64,000 bases of DNA from Chloroflexota bacterium (GCA_013112685.1 JABFGC010000001.1:806001-870000), one strand, 5' to 3'; counted from the stretch's first letter, positions 33,371 through 42,765 are shown. Notes: generated from the sequence alone by a model not told the origin. Numbers and translations are program-made.

Positions 33371-35272
33371 CTATCCTTCTGAAATCACGATCAACCGATC
33401 CTCCGGCTCAAACGTCACCTTTTCGGACTTCTTCGGGTTGGTGTGGACGCCGTAGGCATTGTTGGCATCGTGACTTTCGCGCATCAGACGGTAGCCGATG
33501 GCGGTTTCGCCGCGCCGCTTGGCGGCTTCGACCACGGTATAGAAGTTGACGGGCTGTTCCGTGACGACGTAATCGCCGATGGGCTTGAGGTAGATTTCCG
33601 CGCCTTCGGGGTCGAAGAGGTCGGTAAATACATCCATGAGTTCGGCGTTCTCCGAGAGCTGCGCCAGCATGAGACTGATGAGATGGTCGCTGACGATGAA
33701 GTCGTCCACTTTGGCAGCTTCGGCGAGTTCGCGGTTGCGCAGGTCGAGCATTTCGCTGATGATGGAAAAGGGCGTCTCGTCCTTTTCGGCGATGTCGCGC
33801 AGGTGCAGCAGCGTGACGAGGGTGATCGCATCCGCCTCCTGGACGTCGAGATGGCTGTATGCCAGCACGATGACATGGTCGTACTCTGTGACCTGGAGTT
33901 TTTCGAGCAGGTCACGGTCGCGGATGTCGCCTTCGATGATGTTCAGTTTCTGGTTGGTGAGTTTGCCGACCTCGCGTTTGAGCTGCCCTTCGAGATCGTA
34001 CACCTGCGAGACGATGGTGAGTTGCGAGCCTTTGGCGACGTAGTGATCGAGTTCGCGGACGATGGTGGCGCCGGAACGATTCCAGCCGAGGATCAGCCCG
34101 CGCTCAGGCTTGGGCTTGGTCACTCTTCCAGTCTCGTGGATCAGGTTTTCGTCCAGCGGGATGCGCGGCAGGTTCGCGGGTTGAATCTTGTCTTCGTCTT
34201 CGGCAATCGCAAAAATCTGGTCGCCGGGCTGGATGCGCGTGTCCATCGGCGGGCTCATTGCAATCGTACCGTCGGCTCTGCGGATTCCCAGCACTGTGGA
34301 GGTTTCGTAGGCGAGCAGGGCTTCGCCGTAGGTCTTGCCGGAGAAGTTGGGCTCCTGCTTGAAGTAAATTTCATCGCCGCCGAAGTTCATCAACTCGGTG
34401 TAGACGATGGACAAGCCGCTCTGGCGCGAGGTCTGCGCGACGACGCGGGCGATCAGGTCGGAGGAGAGGATGGGCTGGACGACGTCTTTATCCGAGAGCA
34501 GTTTGATCACGTCCATGTTCTTCGGGTCGCGGATCTGCGTCACGATGTGATACGGCTCACTGCGGCGGTTGGGGTTGTTGGTAATGGCAAGCACAACCTT
34601 GACGACGTGCGTATCGGGGTCGGCGCCATCGGCGAGGATGACGATGGAACGGGCGGTGTGCGGGCTGACGATCTCGAGGTCGTTCATGTCCATGGGACTG
34701 CCGCTGCGGCAGATGATGCGCGTGTTCTTTGAGTCCGGGATGCGTTCCTTGACCGCATCTTCCATCTCGACCTTGTCCTGGTCTGCCAAAACGACGATGA
34801 CCGCGCCGCTCTTGCGACTCTCGTTCGCCAGCACGAGTTCCGAAATGACGGTGAAGATTTGCGGGGTCCAGCCGAGGATGAGGGTGTGGTCGTTTTCCAA
34901 AACGAGCGAGCGTCCTTTGCGGAGGTTTTCGATGCGTTCTTCGAGCCCGTTGCTGAGGATGCCGATGAGGGTGGACACGATGAAAATGCCGCCGATGGTG
35001 ACCAACAGCATGACGACGCGGAAGCCGATGCCTGTATCCCCGCCCATCGTGCCTGCATCGAGGGTGCGCATCAGACTCAACCAGGCGGCTTCGCCGAAAC
35101 TGGGGGCGTTTTCCCCGTCCATGGCGAGACTGCCAAAGCGGATAACGGCGGCGGCGATGAAAATGATGACAAGGGAGAGAACCGCGAGTCCCCCGATCAA
35201 CGCGATGGTGCCGCGCGACATGAAGTTATCGAACCAGTATTGAAAACGTTGTTGGAACGTGGGTTTTCTCAT
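33371..35272 (-). CDS. CASTOR/POLLUX-like ion channel with RCK/TrkA-N domains
   Basis: A 633-aa membrane protein. The N-terminus has two to three hydrophobic helices (GTIALIGGLAVLSLVIIFIAAAVI and VVMLLVTIGGIFIVSTLIGIL) with a pore-like segment between (LSLMRTLDAGTMGGDTG). Two cytoplasmic Rossmann/RCK units follow: NDHTLILGWTPQIFTVISEL...HTARSIVILADG and ERGLILGWNRSGATIVRELDHYV...VIVLAYS. This is the layout of CASTOR/POLLUX-related channels (DUF1012), cation channels gated by ligands; the ion here is unknown. It is flanked by repeats on both sides. A GGAGAGG site precedes the ATG. Confidence 0.9.
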   Translation of the reverse strand: MRKPTFQQRFQYWFDNFMSRGTIALIGGLAVLSLVIIFIAAAVIRFGSLAMDGENAPSFGEAAWLSLMRTLDAGTMGGDTGIGFRVVMLLVTIGGIFIVSTLIGILSNGLEERIENLRKGRSLVLENDHTLILGWTPQIFTVISELVLANESRKSGAVIVVLADQDKVEMEDAVKERIPDSKNTRIICRSGSPMDMNDLEIVSPHTARSIVILADGADPDTHVVKVVLAITNNPNRRSEPYHIVTQIRDPKNMDVIKLLSDKDVVQPILSSDLIARVVAQTSRQSGLSIVYTELMNFGGDEIYFKQEPNFSGKTYGEALLAYETSTVLGIRRADGTIAMSPPMDTRIQPGDQIFAIAEDEDKIQPANLPRIPLDENLIHETGRVTKPKPERGLILGWNRSGATIVRELDHYVAKGSQLTIVSQVYDLEGQLKREVGKLTNQKLNIIEGDIRDRDLLEKLQVTEYDHVIVLAYSHLDVQEADAITLVTLLHLRDIAEKDETPFSIISEMLDLRNRELAEAAKVDDFIVSDHLISLMLAQLSENAELMDVFTDLFDPEGAEIYLKPIGDYVVTEQPVNFYTVVEAAKRRGETAIGYRLMRESHDANNAYGVHTNPKKSEKVTFEPEDRLIVISEG

Positions 35273-35504
35273 GCAACCTCTCCTTGTGTTTGGAAGAATT
35301 TGACATATTATCTCACTTTACGCGGAAAACCGCCAAGCCGCCAGGAAAAAAGCAAAAACCCGGTTCGCCTGGCGTTTCGGCGGTGAACGAAGCGGCTGCG
35401 TACATCTGTTAAGAAATTGTTCATGATTTCGGTGTAACATTATCCCCGAAAGCCGAGTCTATGCAGTGTTGGTACTGCATGATTTTTATTAAGCGAGGTG
35501 AGTT

Positions 35505-36146
35505 ATGTTCCAGTTCGAAGGTTTGGACCGCCGTAAGGAGGAGGAGCGCGTCCGCGCGGAAGGGCGGCTTCCCCCCGGTCAGGCGTTGACCCAGAAATTT
35601 CCCGTCCTGCATTATGGACCGGTGCCGATGTTCAACCCCGCCACGTGGGATTTCCGCGTGTGGGGCGAGGTGGAGGAGGAGAAACGCTGGAGTTGGGAGG
35701 AGTTCAGCCAACTGCCGCGCACCAAACTCCACATGGACATCCACTGCGTCACCCGCTGGAGCAAGTTCGACACCGACTGGGAAGGCGTTTCGGTCAAGAC
35801 GCTCGTGGAGCAGGGTTTCTTCAAGATCAAACCCAACGCCATGCACGTGATGCAGCATGCGGAGTACGGCTTCACGGTCAACCTGCCGCTGGAGGTGGTG
35901 TTGCAGGATAACTTCCTGCTGGCGACGCATTTCCACGGCGAGCCGATCACGCCCGATCACGGTTTTCCCCTGCGAGGCGTGGTGGGATTCATCCCCGGGC
36001 GCGAAGACTTGGAAACCCCGTATTTCTGGAAAGGCGCCAAGTGGCTCCGCGGGCTGGAATTCATGCCGCGCGACAAACGCGGATTCTGGGAGCAGGCTGG
36101 CTATCACAACCGCGCGGACGTTTGGCGCGAGGAACGGTTTGGTTGA
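35505..36146 (+). CDS. Sulfite-oxidase-like molybdopterin oxidoreductase
   Basis: A 213-aa Oxidored_molyb domain protein of the small cytoplasmic type (YuiH-like). It shows the Pro-rich start HYGPVPMFNPATWDFRVWGEV, the molybdenum-ligand Cys in HMDIHCVTRWSKFD, HAEYGFTVNLPLE and the C-terminal DHGFPLRGVVGFIPGREDLETPYFWKGAKWLRGLEFM. No signal peptide or twin-arginine motif, so it should be cytoplasmic. Molybdopterin-synthesis genes are not in the window. Electron acceptor unknown. An AGGTGAG ribosome site precedes the ATG. Confidence 0.93.
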   Translation: MFQFEGLDRRKEEERVRAEGRLPPGQALTQKFPVLHYGPVPMFNPATWDFRVWGEVEEEKRWSWEEFSQLPRTKLHMDIHCVTRWSKFDTDWEGVSVKTLVEQGFFKIKPNAMHVMQHAEYGFTVNLPLEVVLQDNFLLATHFHGEPITPDHGFPLRGVVGFIPGREDLETPYFWKGAKWLRGLEFMPRDKRGFWEQAGYHNRADVWREERFG

Positions 36147-36148
36147 TA

Positions 36149-36184
36149 AAGGACTTCCGAAGTCTCTGAGACTTCGGAAGTCTT
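36149..36184. terminator. Bidirectional hairpin between convergent genes
   Basis: GGACTTCCGAAGTCT-ctg-AGACTTCGGAAGTCTTGC: a near-perfect 15-bp stem between the sulfite-oxidase-like gene and htrA. Confidence 0.7.
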
Positions 36185-36186
36185 GC

Positions 36187-37329
36187 TTATGGGCGTTTGC
36201 CCAGCGTGATCGTCACATCCACCTGTTCTTTGCCGCGCAGGACGGTGAGCGCCACCGTATCGCCGGGGCTTTTGTGGGTGATGAGGTACGCCAGCATCTC
36301 ATCGAACGTGCGGACCGGTCTGCCGTCAATGGCGATGATCAGGTCGCCGCCCTTTAGCAAGCCGGGAAAATTGGTGGGGTCTGTGCCTTCTCTGAGCCCC
36401 GCCTGGTCTGCGGGACCGCCTGGAGCCACGTCGGTGACGTACGCGCCGGTGTATTGCGACAAGCCCAGTTCCTCGACCATCTCCGGGCTCAGCCCATCCA
36501 TCGAGGAAATTCCCAGGTACGGATAATCGTATTTACCCACTTCGATCAGCACCGGCACGACGCGCTTGACGATGTTGATGGAGATGGCAAACCCGATGCC
36601 CGAATTGACCGGCTCGCCGGTATTGTTCTGGTTGAACGTGCGGATGGCGCGGTTGATGCCGATCACCTCGCCGTTGAGGTTGAAGAGCGGTCCGCCCGAA
36701 TTGCCGGGGTTGATCGCCGCATCGGTCTGGATGATGTCGCCCGCGCTGAAGAACGCGCCGTCCGGGCTGACGCGCTCCGAATCCAGCGTGCGCCCGAGCG
36801 CAGAGACGATGCCGACCGTCATGGTGCTCTCCAAGCCAAACGGGTTGCCGATGGCGATGACGGTCTGACCAACTTTCAGCAAGTCTGAATCGCCGAGCGG
36901 GAGCGGGAAAAGCTCCGAAGCGGGCGCATCCACTTTGACGACGGCGATGTCCGAATCCAAATCCGTCCCCACCACCGTGCCGTACGCCATGAAGCCGGAG
37001 GTGAAGCGAACCTCCACCGTGGTCGCGCCTTCGATGACGTGGTAATTCGTGACGATGTGTCCCTGCGAATCGAAGACGAAGCCGGAACCCTGCCCCGACT
37101 CTGTGAGGATTGCCACCGTACCGCGGTTGACGTTTTCGTACAGCGTCACCAGCGCTTCCTGCTGGGCAATCGGACTGGCGCCCTCTGCGTCGGCGGGCGC
37201 AAGCGTCGGCACAACCTGAACGGGCTGGTTGCCCTGTCGCGCGCCCTGGTCGGTGAGAACCGGCGTCTGGCAGGCAAGGGATGCAAGGATCAAAACCAGA
37301 ATTGCCGGAACGATATTTTTCATTTTCAT
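36187..37329 (-). CDS. HtrA/DegP-like S1C serine protease, lipoprotein
   Basis: Envelope protease and chaperone for misfolded proteins. The 380-aa product has a lipobox (LILASLAC, Cys ~20), a short linker and a trypsin domain with the triad His (IVTNYHVIEG), Asp (DLDSDIAVVKVD) and Ser (NPGNSGGPLF). One PDZ domain follows (YLGISSMDGLSPEMVEELGLSQYTGAYVTDVAPGGPADQAGL). It lies 18 nt after the DnaJ-like gene on the same strand, so a stress-response operon is likely. Confidence 0.95.
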   Translation of the reverse strand: MKMKNIVPAILVLILASLACQTPVLTDQGARQGNQPVQVVPTLAPADAEGASPIAQQEALVTLYENVNRGTVAILTESGQGSGFVFDSQGHIVTNYHVIEGATTVEVRFTSGFMAYGTVVGTDLDSDIAVVKVDAPASELFPLPLGDSDLLKVGQTVIAIGNPFGLESTMTVGIVSALGRTLDSERVSPDGAFFSAGDIIQTDAAINPGNSGGPLFNLNGEVIGINRAIRTFNQNNTGEPVNSGIGFAISINIVKRVVPVLIEVGKYDYPYLGISSMDGLSPEMVEELGLSQYTGAYVTDVAPGGPADQAGLREGTDPTNFPGLLKGGDLIIAIDGRPVRTFDEMLAYLITHKSPGDTVALTVLRGKEQVDVTITLGKRP

Positions 37330-37347
37330 GGAAAACCTCTGTAAACT

Positions 37348-38252
37348 TTAAAACTTGATGCGGGATGCTTCCTCGATCAACTCCCGTTGTTTGGTCGTCA
37401 GATACTTTGGAACCTGCGCCTTCAATTTCACGTACAGGTCGCCTTTTGTTTTTGGGTCCTTCAAGTGCGGCATGCCGCGCCCAGCCAAGGCGGAAGACCT
37501 GCTCAGGGCTGCGTGCCGGGAGGGATGCCCAGTTTGACTTTGCCCGCCGGCGTTTCCACATCCGCATCGCCGCCGAGGATCAAAGTAAACACGCTTACGG
37601 GGGACGTCGTGGTTAAATCGCTTCCGTCGCGCTCGAAACGCGCATCCTCTTCGACTTGAATCACGAGATAGAGATCGGTTCCTTCTGGACCCGCACCTGC
37701 CACCCGCACCCGGGAGCCTGTCTTCACCCCAGGCGGGATGCGGACGGTCAACTTGCGCCCGTTGGTTTGAAGCAGACGGGTGGTGCCTTCATACGCTTCC
37801 CGAAAACTGATCTGCGCTTCCTGTTCGTACCCCGGCGTTTCCTGCACGAACGGATTCCCGCGTCCCTGCGAGCGCATGGCTTCGCCGAAGATGGTACGGA
37901 AGAAATCGGAGAATCCGCCGCCCGCCCCGCCGAAAATATCATCCACGCTCCCGCGCTGACCCGCACCCTGCGGCTGGAACCATTCCTCCCATTGGAAATC
38001 GCCCGGCCTGCCGCCGGTAGTGCGAAAGTTGGAGTAGGCGCTGCCGAGGCGGTCGTAGTGGGCGCGTTTCTGCTCATCGCTCAACACCTGGTACGCCTCG
38101 TTGATCTCCTTGAACTTTTCCTCCGCCTTTTTATCGCCGGGGTTCTTATCAGGGTGATATTTCATGGCGAGTTTGCGGTATGCCGAGCGGATCTCGTCCG
38201 CGCCGGCTTTGCGTTCCACGCCAAGAATTTTGTAGTAATCCTTATAGTCCAT
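37348..38252 (-). CDS. DnaJ/CbpA-type co-chaperone, two frameshifts
   Basis: Stimulates Hsp70 (DnaK). The J-domain is complete ([54 protein letters not shown], with the HPD triad), then a Gly/Phe-rich linker, then a DnaJ C-terminal domain ([29 protein letters not shown]...); no zinc-finger Cys, so it is CbpA-like. An early stop appears near 37505 because of one extra base; another is near 37487. Removing both restores [15 protein letters not shown]...[17 protein letters not shown] and a 300-aa protein. I use the ATG at 38252 (MDYKDYY). Confidence 0.9.
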
Positions 38253-38380
38253 GCTGGATATTTTCATCCCGGCGCGGGCTGTGAGTCAAGCGCCCGAAGG
38301 TTGCACTTACATAACTCTAACCTGCATACTCTATGGTACATTTGGCGGTAATCATTCCAGGAAGAGAAGTTGAGACAGCC

Positions 38381-38963
38381 ATGAAATCTATCTGCGTTTT
38401 TTGTGGATCTTCCGACGCGGTTCACACGGACTACAAGGCTGCCGCGTTCCAAATGGGCATGACCCTCGCCCGAAACGGGCTCCGCCTCGTCTACGGCGGC
38501 GGGAAAACAGGCTTGATGGGCGAAGTGGCGAACGGGGCGCTATCGGCGGGCGGCGAGGTGATTGGGGTCATCATCCCGTCCATGAACACGCCCGCGCTGG
38601 CGCATACCGGTCTCACCCGCATGGATGTGGCTCCCGATATGCACGGGCGCAAGGCGCGCATGCACGAACTCTCGGACGGGTACATCGCCCTGCCCGGCGG
38701 CTTCGGCACCTGGGACGAACTCTTCGAGACCGTCACACTGGGCGCAGACCGGCGCGCACGAGAAGCCCGTCGGTTTGCTCAACGTGAAGAATTACTACGC
38801 GCCCCTGCTCGCGGCAATGGATCATGCCGTGGCGGAAGGTTTCATCTTTGCCGAGCACCGCAAAGCCATCTCCTGCGAAGCCGAACCGGATACGTTATTG
38901 GACGCGATGAGGAAGTACGAACATCCGCACGAGGCGGTGAAGCGGTGGTTGAGGGAGGATTAG
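38381..38963 (+). CDS. LOG-family protein (nucleoside 5'-monophosphate phosphoribohydrolase), one frameshift
   Basis: LOG enzymes release the base from nucleoside monophosphates (cytokinin type in plants; AMP-like substrates in bacteria). The protein starts [13 protein letters not shown] and shows [19 protein letters not shown] and the signature [12 protein letters not shown]. The frame breaks near 38735: GTCACACTGG should read GTCACCTGG, giving [20 protein letters not shown], as in other LOG proteins. Removing one base gives 193 aa. It is divergent from dnaJ. Confidence 0.9.
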
Positions 38964-38966
38964 GAA

Positions 38967-39048
38967 TGTCATTGCGAGTCTACGAAATGGGCGAAGCAAT
39001 CTCACCGAAAACCAGATTGCTTCTGTGCTTCGCGCCTCGCAATGACAT
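38967..39048. repeat. TGTCATTGCGAG...CGCAATGACA repeat, copy 3
   Basis: Palindromic: tgtcattgcgag...gaagcaatct...agattgcttc...cgcaatgaca; lies between the ends of the LOG gene and the convergent map gene. Confidence 0.85.
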
Positions 39049-39791
39049 TATGCCGTCAAAATAATCGGTTCGTTTTTGGTGACGATGATGGTGTGCTCGA
39101 ATTGGGCGGCGATGGTGTTGTCCACGGTTTTGAGCGACCAGCCGTCCGGTTTTTCGACGACGCGTCCACGCCCGGTGGTGAGGAAAGGCTCGATGGCGAG
39201 GACCAGCCCTGCGTTAAGAGTGCGGCGGTCTTCCGGCTTGTGAAAGTTGTACACGGCGGACGGCTTCTCGTGCAGGTGATGTCCGATGCCGTGTCCGGTC
39301 AAATCATAGATGACGTTGAAGCCATGCCGGGCGGCTTCCTGCTGGATGGTCTTGCCGATGAGGTTGAGCGGCTTGCCCGCCTTTGCCACGCTCAATGCCT
39401 TCATCAGCGCGGCTTTGGCGGCTTCGAGCAGCCGGTCGTAATCGGGGTTGGAGGCGCCGACGACCATGGATGCGCCGGTGTCGCTGAAGAAACCTCCCAG
39501 TTCGGCGGAGACGTCAATATTGATGAGTTCGCCGTCCTGCAAAACGTGGTCGTCGGGAATGCCGTGCGCGATGACGGGCGCGATGCTGATGCACGTGCCG
39601 CCGGGGAAGTTATACATGGCGCGCGGCGCGGATTTTGCGCCTTCCTTCTTGAGAAAGTCTTCGCCAATCTGGTCGAGTTCGGCGGTGGTCATGCCGGGTC
39701 TGGCGCTTTCCATCATCAATTTCATGGCTTGCGCGCAGACCCTGCCCGCGGCTTTCAAGCCTTTGATGTCCTGTTCGTTGTCGGCGGTCAT
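39048..39791 (-). CDS. map: Methionine aminopeptidase, type I
   Basis: Removes the initiator Met from new proteins. The 247-aa product has the pita-bread fold motifs with five metal ligands: Asp (INIDVSAELGGFFSDTGASMV), His (LTGHGIGHHLHEKPS), and two Glu (LAIEPFLT, and the terminal AAQFEHTIIVTKN). No N-terminal extension. The start at 39791 overlaps the stop of the upstream ClbS/DfsB-like gene by 4 nt (ATGA), so the two are coupled. Its 3' end abuts a repeat. Confidence 0.95.
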   Translation of the reverse strand: MTADNEQDIKGLKAAGRVCAQAMKLMMESARPGMTTAELDQIGEDFLKKEGAKSAPRAMYNFPGGTCISIAPVIAHGIPDDHVLQDGELINIDVSAELGGFFSDTGASMVVGASNPDYDRLLEAAKAALMKALSVAKAGKPLNLIGKTIQQEAARHGFNVIYDLTGHGIGHHLHEKPSAVYNFHKPEDRRTLNAGLVLAIEPFLTTGRGRVVEKPDGWSLKTVDNTIAAQFEHTIIVTKNEPIILTA

Positions 39792-40300
39792 GATGCGTTC
39801 CTGATTCCTTTTTCCATTGTTTCGCGGTGTTCCTGAAAATGTTCGGTGGTATCGCCCAACACCCACAATAAAACCGGGCGTTTCTGCGGGTCGTCTGCGC
39901 GGCGTGGTTGGAGCAGGTCTTCGAATGGGGCGGCTTCGAGTTTTTCGATAAGTTGATTGTAAACCGTTTTCAGCCCGTCCATTACGTCGCTGCGGGAGCG
40001 GTTTTTATTACGCTCGAACAGCACCGGGTTGATGACTTCCATATCCCAGCCTTTGGTGACGTCCTCCGAAACGCCCATCACTTCGTGCGCGGGACGCCGG
40101 TCCATGTGGTAGCCCATGAGGATGTGCATCCATTCGGCGAGGTGGGCGAGATTATCCTTGGGCGACCAGCCGTCGGAATCGGGGGCGGTCATTTGCTCGT
40201 CGGTCAGCGAGTCGGCGAATTGGACGAGAAGATTCCATTCGCGCTCGATGGCGGACATGAGTTCATGTTTATTGCCGGGCATCCATTGTTCGTCGGTCAT
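39788..40300 (-). CDS. ClbS/DfsB-family four-helix bundle protein (DinB-like)
   Basis: A 170-aa protein of the DinB/ClbS superfamily: MTDEQWMPGNKHELMSAIEREWNLLVQFADSLTDEQMTAPDSDGWSPKDNLAHLAEWMHI is the typical start (with W-x-K-D-x-LAHLA-W), and a terminal LLWVLGDTTEHFQEHRETM supplies a second conserved His group. ClbS in pks bacteria is a cyclopropane hydrolase that protects from colibactin; most relatives have no known job. A GGAG site precedes the ATG, and it is coupled to map. Confidence 0.88.
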   Translation of the reverse strand: MTDEQWMPGNKHELMSAIEREWNLLVQFADSLTDEQMTAPDSDGWSPKDNLAHLAEWMHILMGYHMDRRPAHEVMGVSEDVTKGWDMEVINPVLFERNKNRSRSDVMDGLKTVYNQLIEKLEAAPFEDLLQPRRADDPQKRPVLLWVLGDTTEHFQEHRETMEKGIRNAS

Positions 40301-40311
40301 AAGATTTCTCC

Positions 40312-40433
40312 TAACTCACGTTACGCACATTCACCGTAGGGGCGACCCGTCAAGGCTGGATGCAGCTTCAATCAACAAGAAAGGGTCGCCCTTTGCGCAG
40401 AGTTTTCAAAGAATGCCGTTGGGTCGCCCCTAC
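40312..40433. repeat. 122-bp dispersed repeat (GTAGGGGCGACCC family), copy 2
   Basis: Starts TAACTCACGTTACGC, then GTAGGGGCGACCCG at 40336 and ends GGGTCGCCCCTAC. Same length and order as the copy at 18279-18400. Confidence 0.8.
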
Positions 40434-40437
40434 GGAA

Positions 40438-41055
40438 TCATTTATTCAATTTTTCTAAAATCGTTTTCCTCAACTCCGCCTGCACGGACTCCCATGCCTG
40501 CTCCGCATTTACCACGACCCAGCGCTCCGGCTCGGCTTTGACCATCTCCAAATACCCCGCGCGGACGCTCTTGTGGAATTCCACCGTATAAGCATCAAGG
40601 CGGTTCCATTCCGTCGCGTTTTGCGTTTTGCGCTTCAGCCCCACCTCCACATCGAGATCGAGCAAAATCGTCAGTTCGGGAGTCAACCCCCCGGTGGCAT
40701 ACTTGACCAGCGCCCGGATGTCGTCCAGGTTCTGCTGGTGCCCGTAGCCTTGATAGGCAATCGTGGAATCATAGTAGCGGTCTGAGATGACGATTTCACC
40801 ATCTGCTAGGCGCGGCTTGATGACCTGCTCCACGATCTGGGCGCGAGCCGCCTGGTAGAGCAGCGTCTCGGTGCGCGGGTGCATCTCCGCGTTTTTCAAG
40901 TCATGCAGAACATCGCGGATCTGCTCGCTGATGGACGTCCCGCCGGGTTCGCGGGTGGGGAAGACGGTATATCCCTTCTCGCGCAGGAATTCGACGAGAT
41001 GGGGAATGTGGGAGGTTTTGCCCGAACCTTCTGGTCCTTCGAGGGTGATGAACAT
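40438..41055 (-). CDS. tmk: Thymidylate kinase
   Basis: Phosphorylates dTMP to dTDP. The 205-aa product starts MFITLEGPEGSGKTSHIP (P-loop GPEGSGKT), followed by TREPGGTSISEQIRD (DRX-type substrate loop with the Arg of the P-loop region), DRYYDSTIAYQGYG and the lid region LKRKTQNATEWNRLD. The ATG at 41055 begins the P-loop strand directly; the frame upstream is repeat-like. A TATACT box ends 7 nt before it. It is the last gene of the R3H-tmk direction. Confidence 0.95.
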   Translation of the reverse strand: MFITLEGPEGSGKTSHIPHLVEFLREKGYTVFPTREPGGTSISEQIRDVLHDLKNAEMHPRTETLLYQAARAQIVEQVIKPRLADGEIVISDRYYDSTIAYQGYGHQQNLDDIRALVKYATGGLTPELTILLDLDVEVGLKRKTQNATEWNRLDAYTVEFHKSVRAGYLEMVKAEPERWVVVNAEQAWESVQAELRKTILEKLNK

Positions 41056-41062
41056 GGGGAGA

Positions 41063-41068
41063 AGTATA
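41063..41068 (-). promoter_or_regulatory. -10 box of tmk, probably leaderless
   Basis: TATACT on the minus strand, 7 nt before the tmk ATG. The sequence between tmk and the R3H gene is a tacaggtacacagg-type tandem repeat (41066-41162). Confidence 0.5.
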
Positions 41069-41162
41069 CAGGTACACAGGTATAAATGTAAACAGGTAAA
41101 CAAGTCGTTTCAACCTGTCTACCTGTGTACTTGTCTTCTTGTGTACCTGTTTCCTTGTCTAC
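41066..41162. repeat. tacaggtacacagg-type tandem repeat
   Basis: Degenerate copies of acaggtacac / acctgtgtacttgtct run between tmk and the R3H gene; they read as a loose inverted repeat around 41105. A similar string (gtacttgtgtacctgtatacc) lies in the thrS leader region near 25455-25490. Confidence 0.65.
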
Positions 41163-41166
41163 TTCT

Positions 41167-42765
41167 TTACTCTCTGAAAATCCTCACATGCCGCCTTGGC
41201 TCCTTGCCATACGAATGACTCACCAACTCGGCATTGCGCGCCATTTCATGCTGGAGCCTGCGCACGAGCGACGGGCCCGGCGGCAGGTCCACGAAGCGCT
41301 CACCGTTCAGCACGGCGGCAATGGCTTGCTGGGTCTGCTCGCGGACGTCGTCCATGTTGTCGCGCGGGGTGTGTTCGGTGAGGCTGTACAGGTCGCTCAC
41401 GAACTGTTCCACCTGCGAAACCGAATTCGCGCGCAGCACATAGATCGGCATGCCGCGCGACTCCGCGTCAATGATGGTGTGTTCGCGGTTGCGGTAATAC
41501 GTCCGCAGGGTTACGAGCACATCGGCTTCGTTCACCTCGGTCACCACCACGGCTGGCACGCCGAGCCGCTTGGCGGCTTGCTGGAGTCGGTTCCGCGCCA
41601 CACCGTAAGCGAAGATGCGCACAGTTTGCAGTTTCGCTCCCATCCGCGCTCCCTGCATGGCGGGAGTCGAACCGTTGTCAGGCATGGATACAACCCCCGA
41701 AGCAGGAACAACTTGACGTCGGGTACGAAGCGGGGGTTTCATCGCCTCTCCCTTGACTTTGAGCGGAGCCGCCCGCTCGATCTTGATCTCACCCGATTCA
41801 TCCCTCGTGCGAATTTCCGGCGGGATGGGCATATCGCGCAGGAGCGCATCCACCGCGGTCATGATGTCCTGGTGGATGGTGAAGCGGTCGCGGGTTTGAA
41901 TCTCGATCAAGACGTCGAAGGTGGGCGGCGCGCGGCGTTCGAGGACGGTCTTCTGCGTGCCGCGGCGTCGGGCTTCTTCGTCGGAGAGCGTGACCGCTTC
42001 GATGCCGCCGACGAGGTCGCTGAGCGTGGGGTTGAGCAGGAGGTTGTCGAGCGTTTGACCGTGCGCCGTGCCGATGAGCCGCACACCGCGTTCGGCGATG
42101 GTGCGCGCGGCGAGGGCTTCGAGTTCGCGCCCGATCTCGTCAATGACGATGACTTCGGGGTTATGGTTTTCGACGGCTTCGATCATCACTTCGTGCTGGA
42201 GCATCGGCTCGCGGACTTGCATCCGGCGCGCCTTGCCCACAGCGGGATGCGGCACGTCGCCGTCGCCGCCGATCTCGTTGGAGGTATCCACGATGACGAC
42301 GCGTTTGGTTTCCGCGAGGATGCGCGCGGCTTCGCGCAGGAGCGTGGTCTTGCCCACGCCGGGACGCCCGAGGATGAGAACCGATTTGCCGGATTCGATC
42401 AGGTCCTGGATGATGTCCACCGTGCCGTAGACGGCGCGCCCCACGCGGCAGGTTAAACCGACAATGACTCCGCGCCGGTTGCGAATGGCGGAGATGCGGT
42501 GGAGCGTGCGCTCCATGCCGGCGCGGTTGTCGGCGTCGAAGTCGCCGATGCGTTCGGTGATGTGGTCAATCTCCGCGCGGGTGATTTCCTTGTCGAGCAG
42601 CGTGATTTCGCCGTCTACGAAGCGGGCGGAGGGAACCCGCCCCAGGTCAATGACGATTTCGAGCAGTCGTTCGCTGTTGTTTGCCTTCTCCACGGCGTGG
42701 CGAAGGTTGGAAGGGAGGATGTCCAGGAGGACGTCAAGGTCGTCTGTGATTCGATGTTGGGTCAT
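41167..42765 (-). CDS. SpoIIIAA-like AAA ATPase with C-terminal R3H domain
   Basis: A 532-aa protein starting MTQHRITDDLDVLLDILP. The N-terminal half is an ATPase of the SpoIIIAA/secretion-ATPase kind: LGRPGVGKTTLLREAARILAE (Walker A), VVIVDTSNEIGGDGD, PEVIVIDEIGRELEALAART (Walker B) and VRLIGTAHGQTLDNL. A Pro/Thr linker and an alpha/beta region follow, and the C-terminus has an R3H single-stranded nucleic-acid domain (GERFVDLPPGPSLVRRLQHEMARNAELVSHSYGKEPRRHVRIF). This architecture is widespread in cyanobacteria and Chloroflexota with unknown role. I use the ATG at 42765; the longer frame is repeat-derived. Confidence 0.9.
   Translation of the reverse strand: MTQHRITDDLDVLLDILPSNLRHAVEKANNSERLLEIVIDLGRVPSARFVDGEITLLDKEITRAEIDHITERIGDFDADNRAGMERTLHRISAIRNRRGVIVGLTCRVGRAVYGTVDIIQDLIESGKSVLILGRPGVGKTTLLREAARILAETKRVVIVDTSNEIGGDGDVPHPAVGKARRMQVREPMLQHEVMIEAVENHNPEVIVIDEIGRELEALAARTIAERGVRLIGTAHGQTLDNLLLNPTLSDLVGGIEAVTLSDEEARRRGTQKTVLERRAPPTFDVLIEIQTRDRFTIHQDIMTAVDALLRDMPIPPEIRTRDESGEIKIERAAPLKVKGEAMKPPLRTRRQVVPASGVVSMPDNGSTPAMQGARMGAKLQTVRIFAYGVARNRLQQAAKRLGVPAVVVTEVNEADVLVTLRTYYRNREHTIIDAESRGMPIYVLRANSVSQVEQFVSDLYSLTEHTPRDNMDDVREQTQQAIAAVLNGERFVDLPPGPSLVRRLQHEMARNAELVSHSYGKEPRRHVRIFRE

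Noticed and set aside
33443..34732. 429-aa plus-strand open frame antisense to the ion channel gene
   Set aside because: Asp/Gly/His-rich shadow; the channel gene is continuous over 633 codons on the other strand.
41125..42456. 443-aa plus-strand open frame antisense to the R3H ATPase
   Set aside because: The minus-strand product has Walker A/B and R3H motifs; the plus frame has none.
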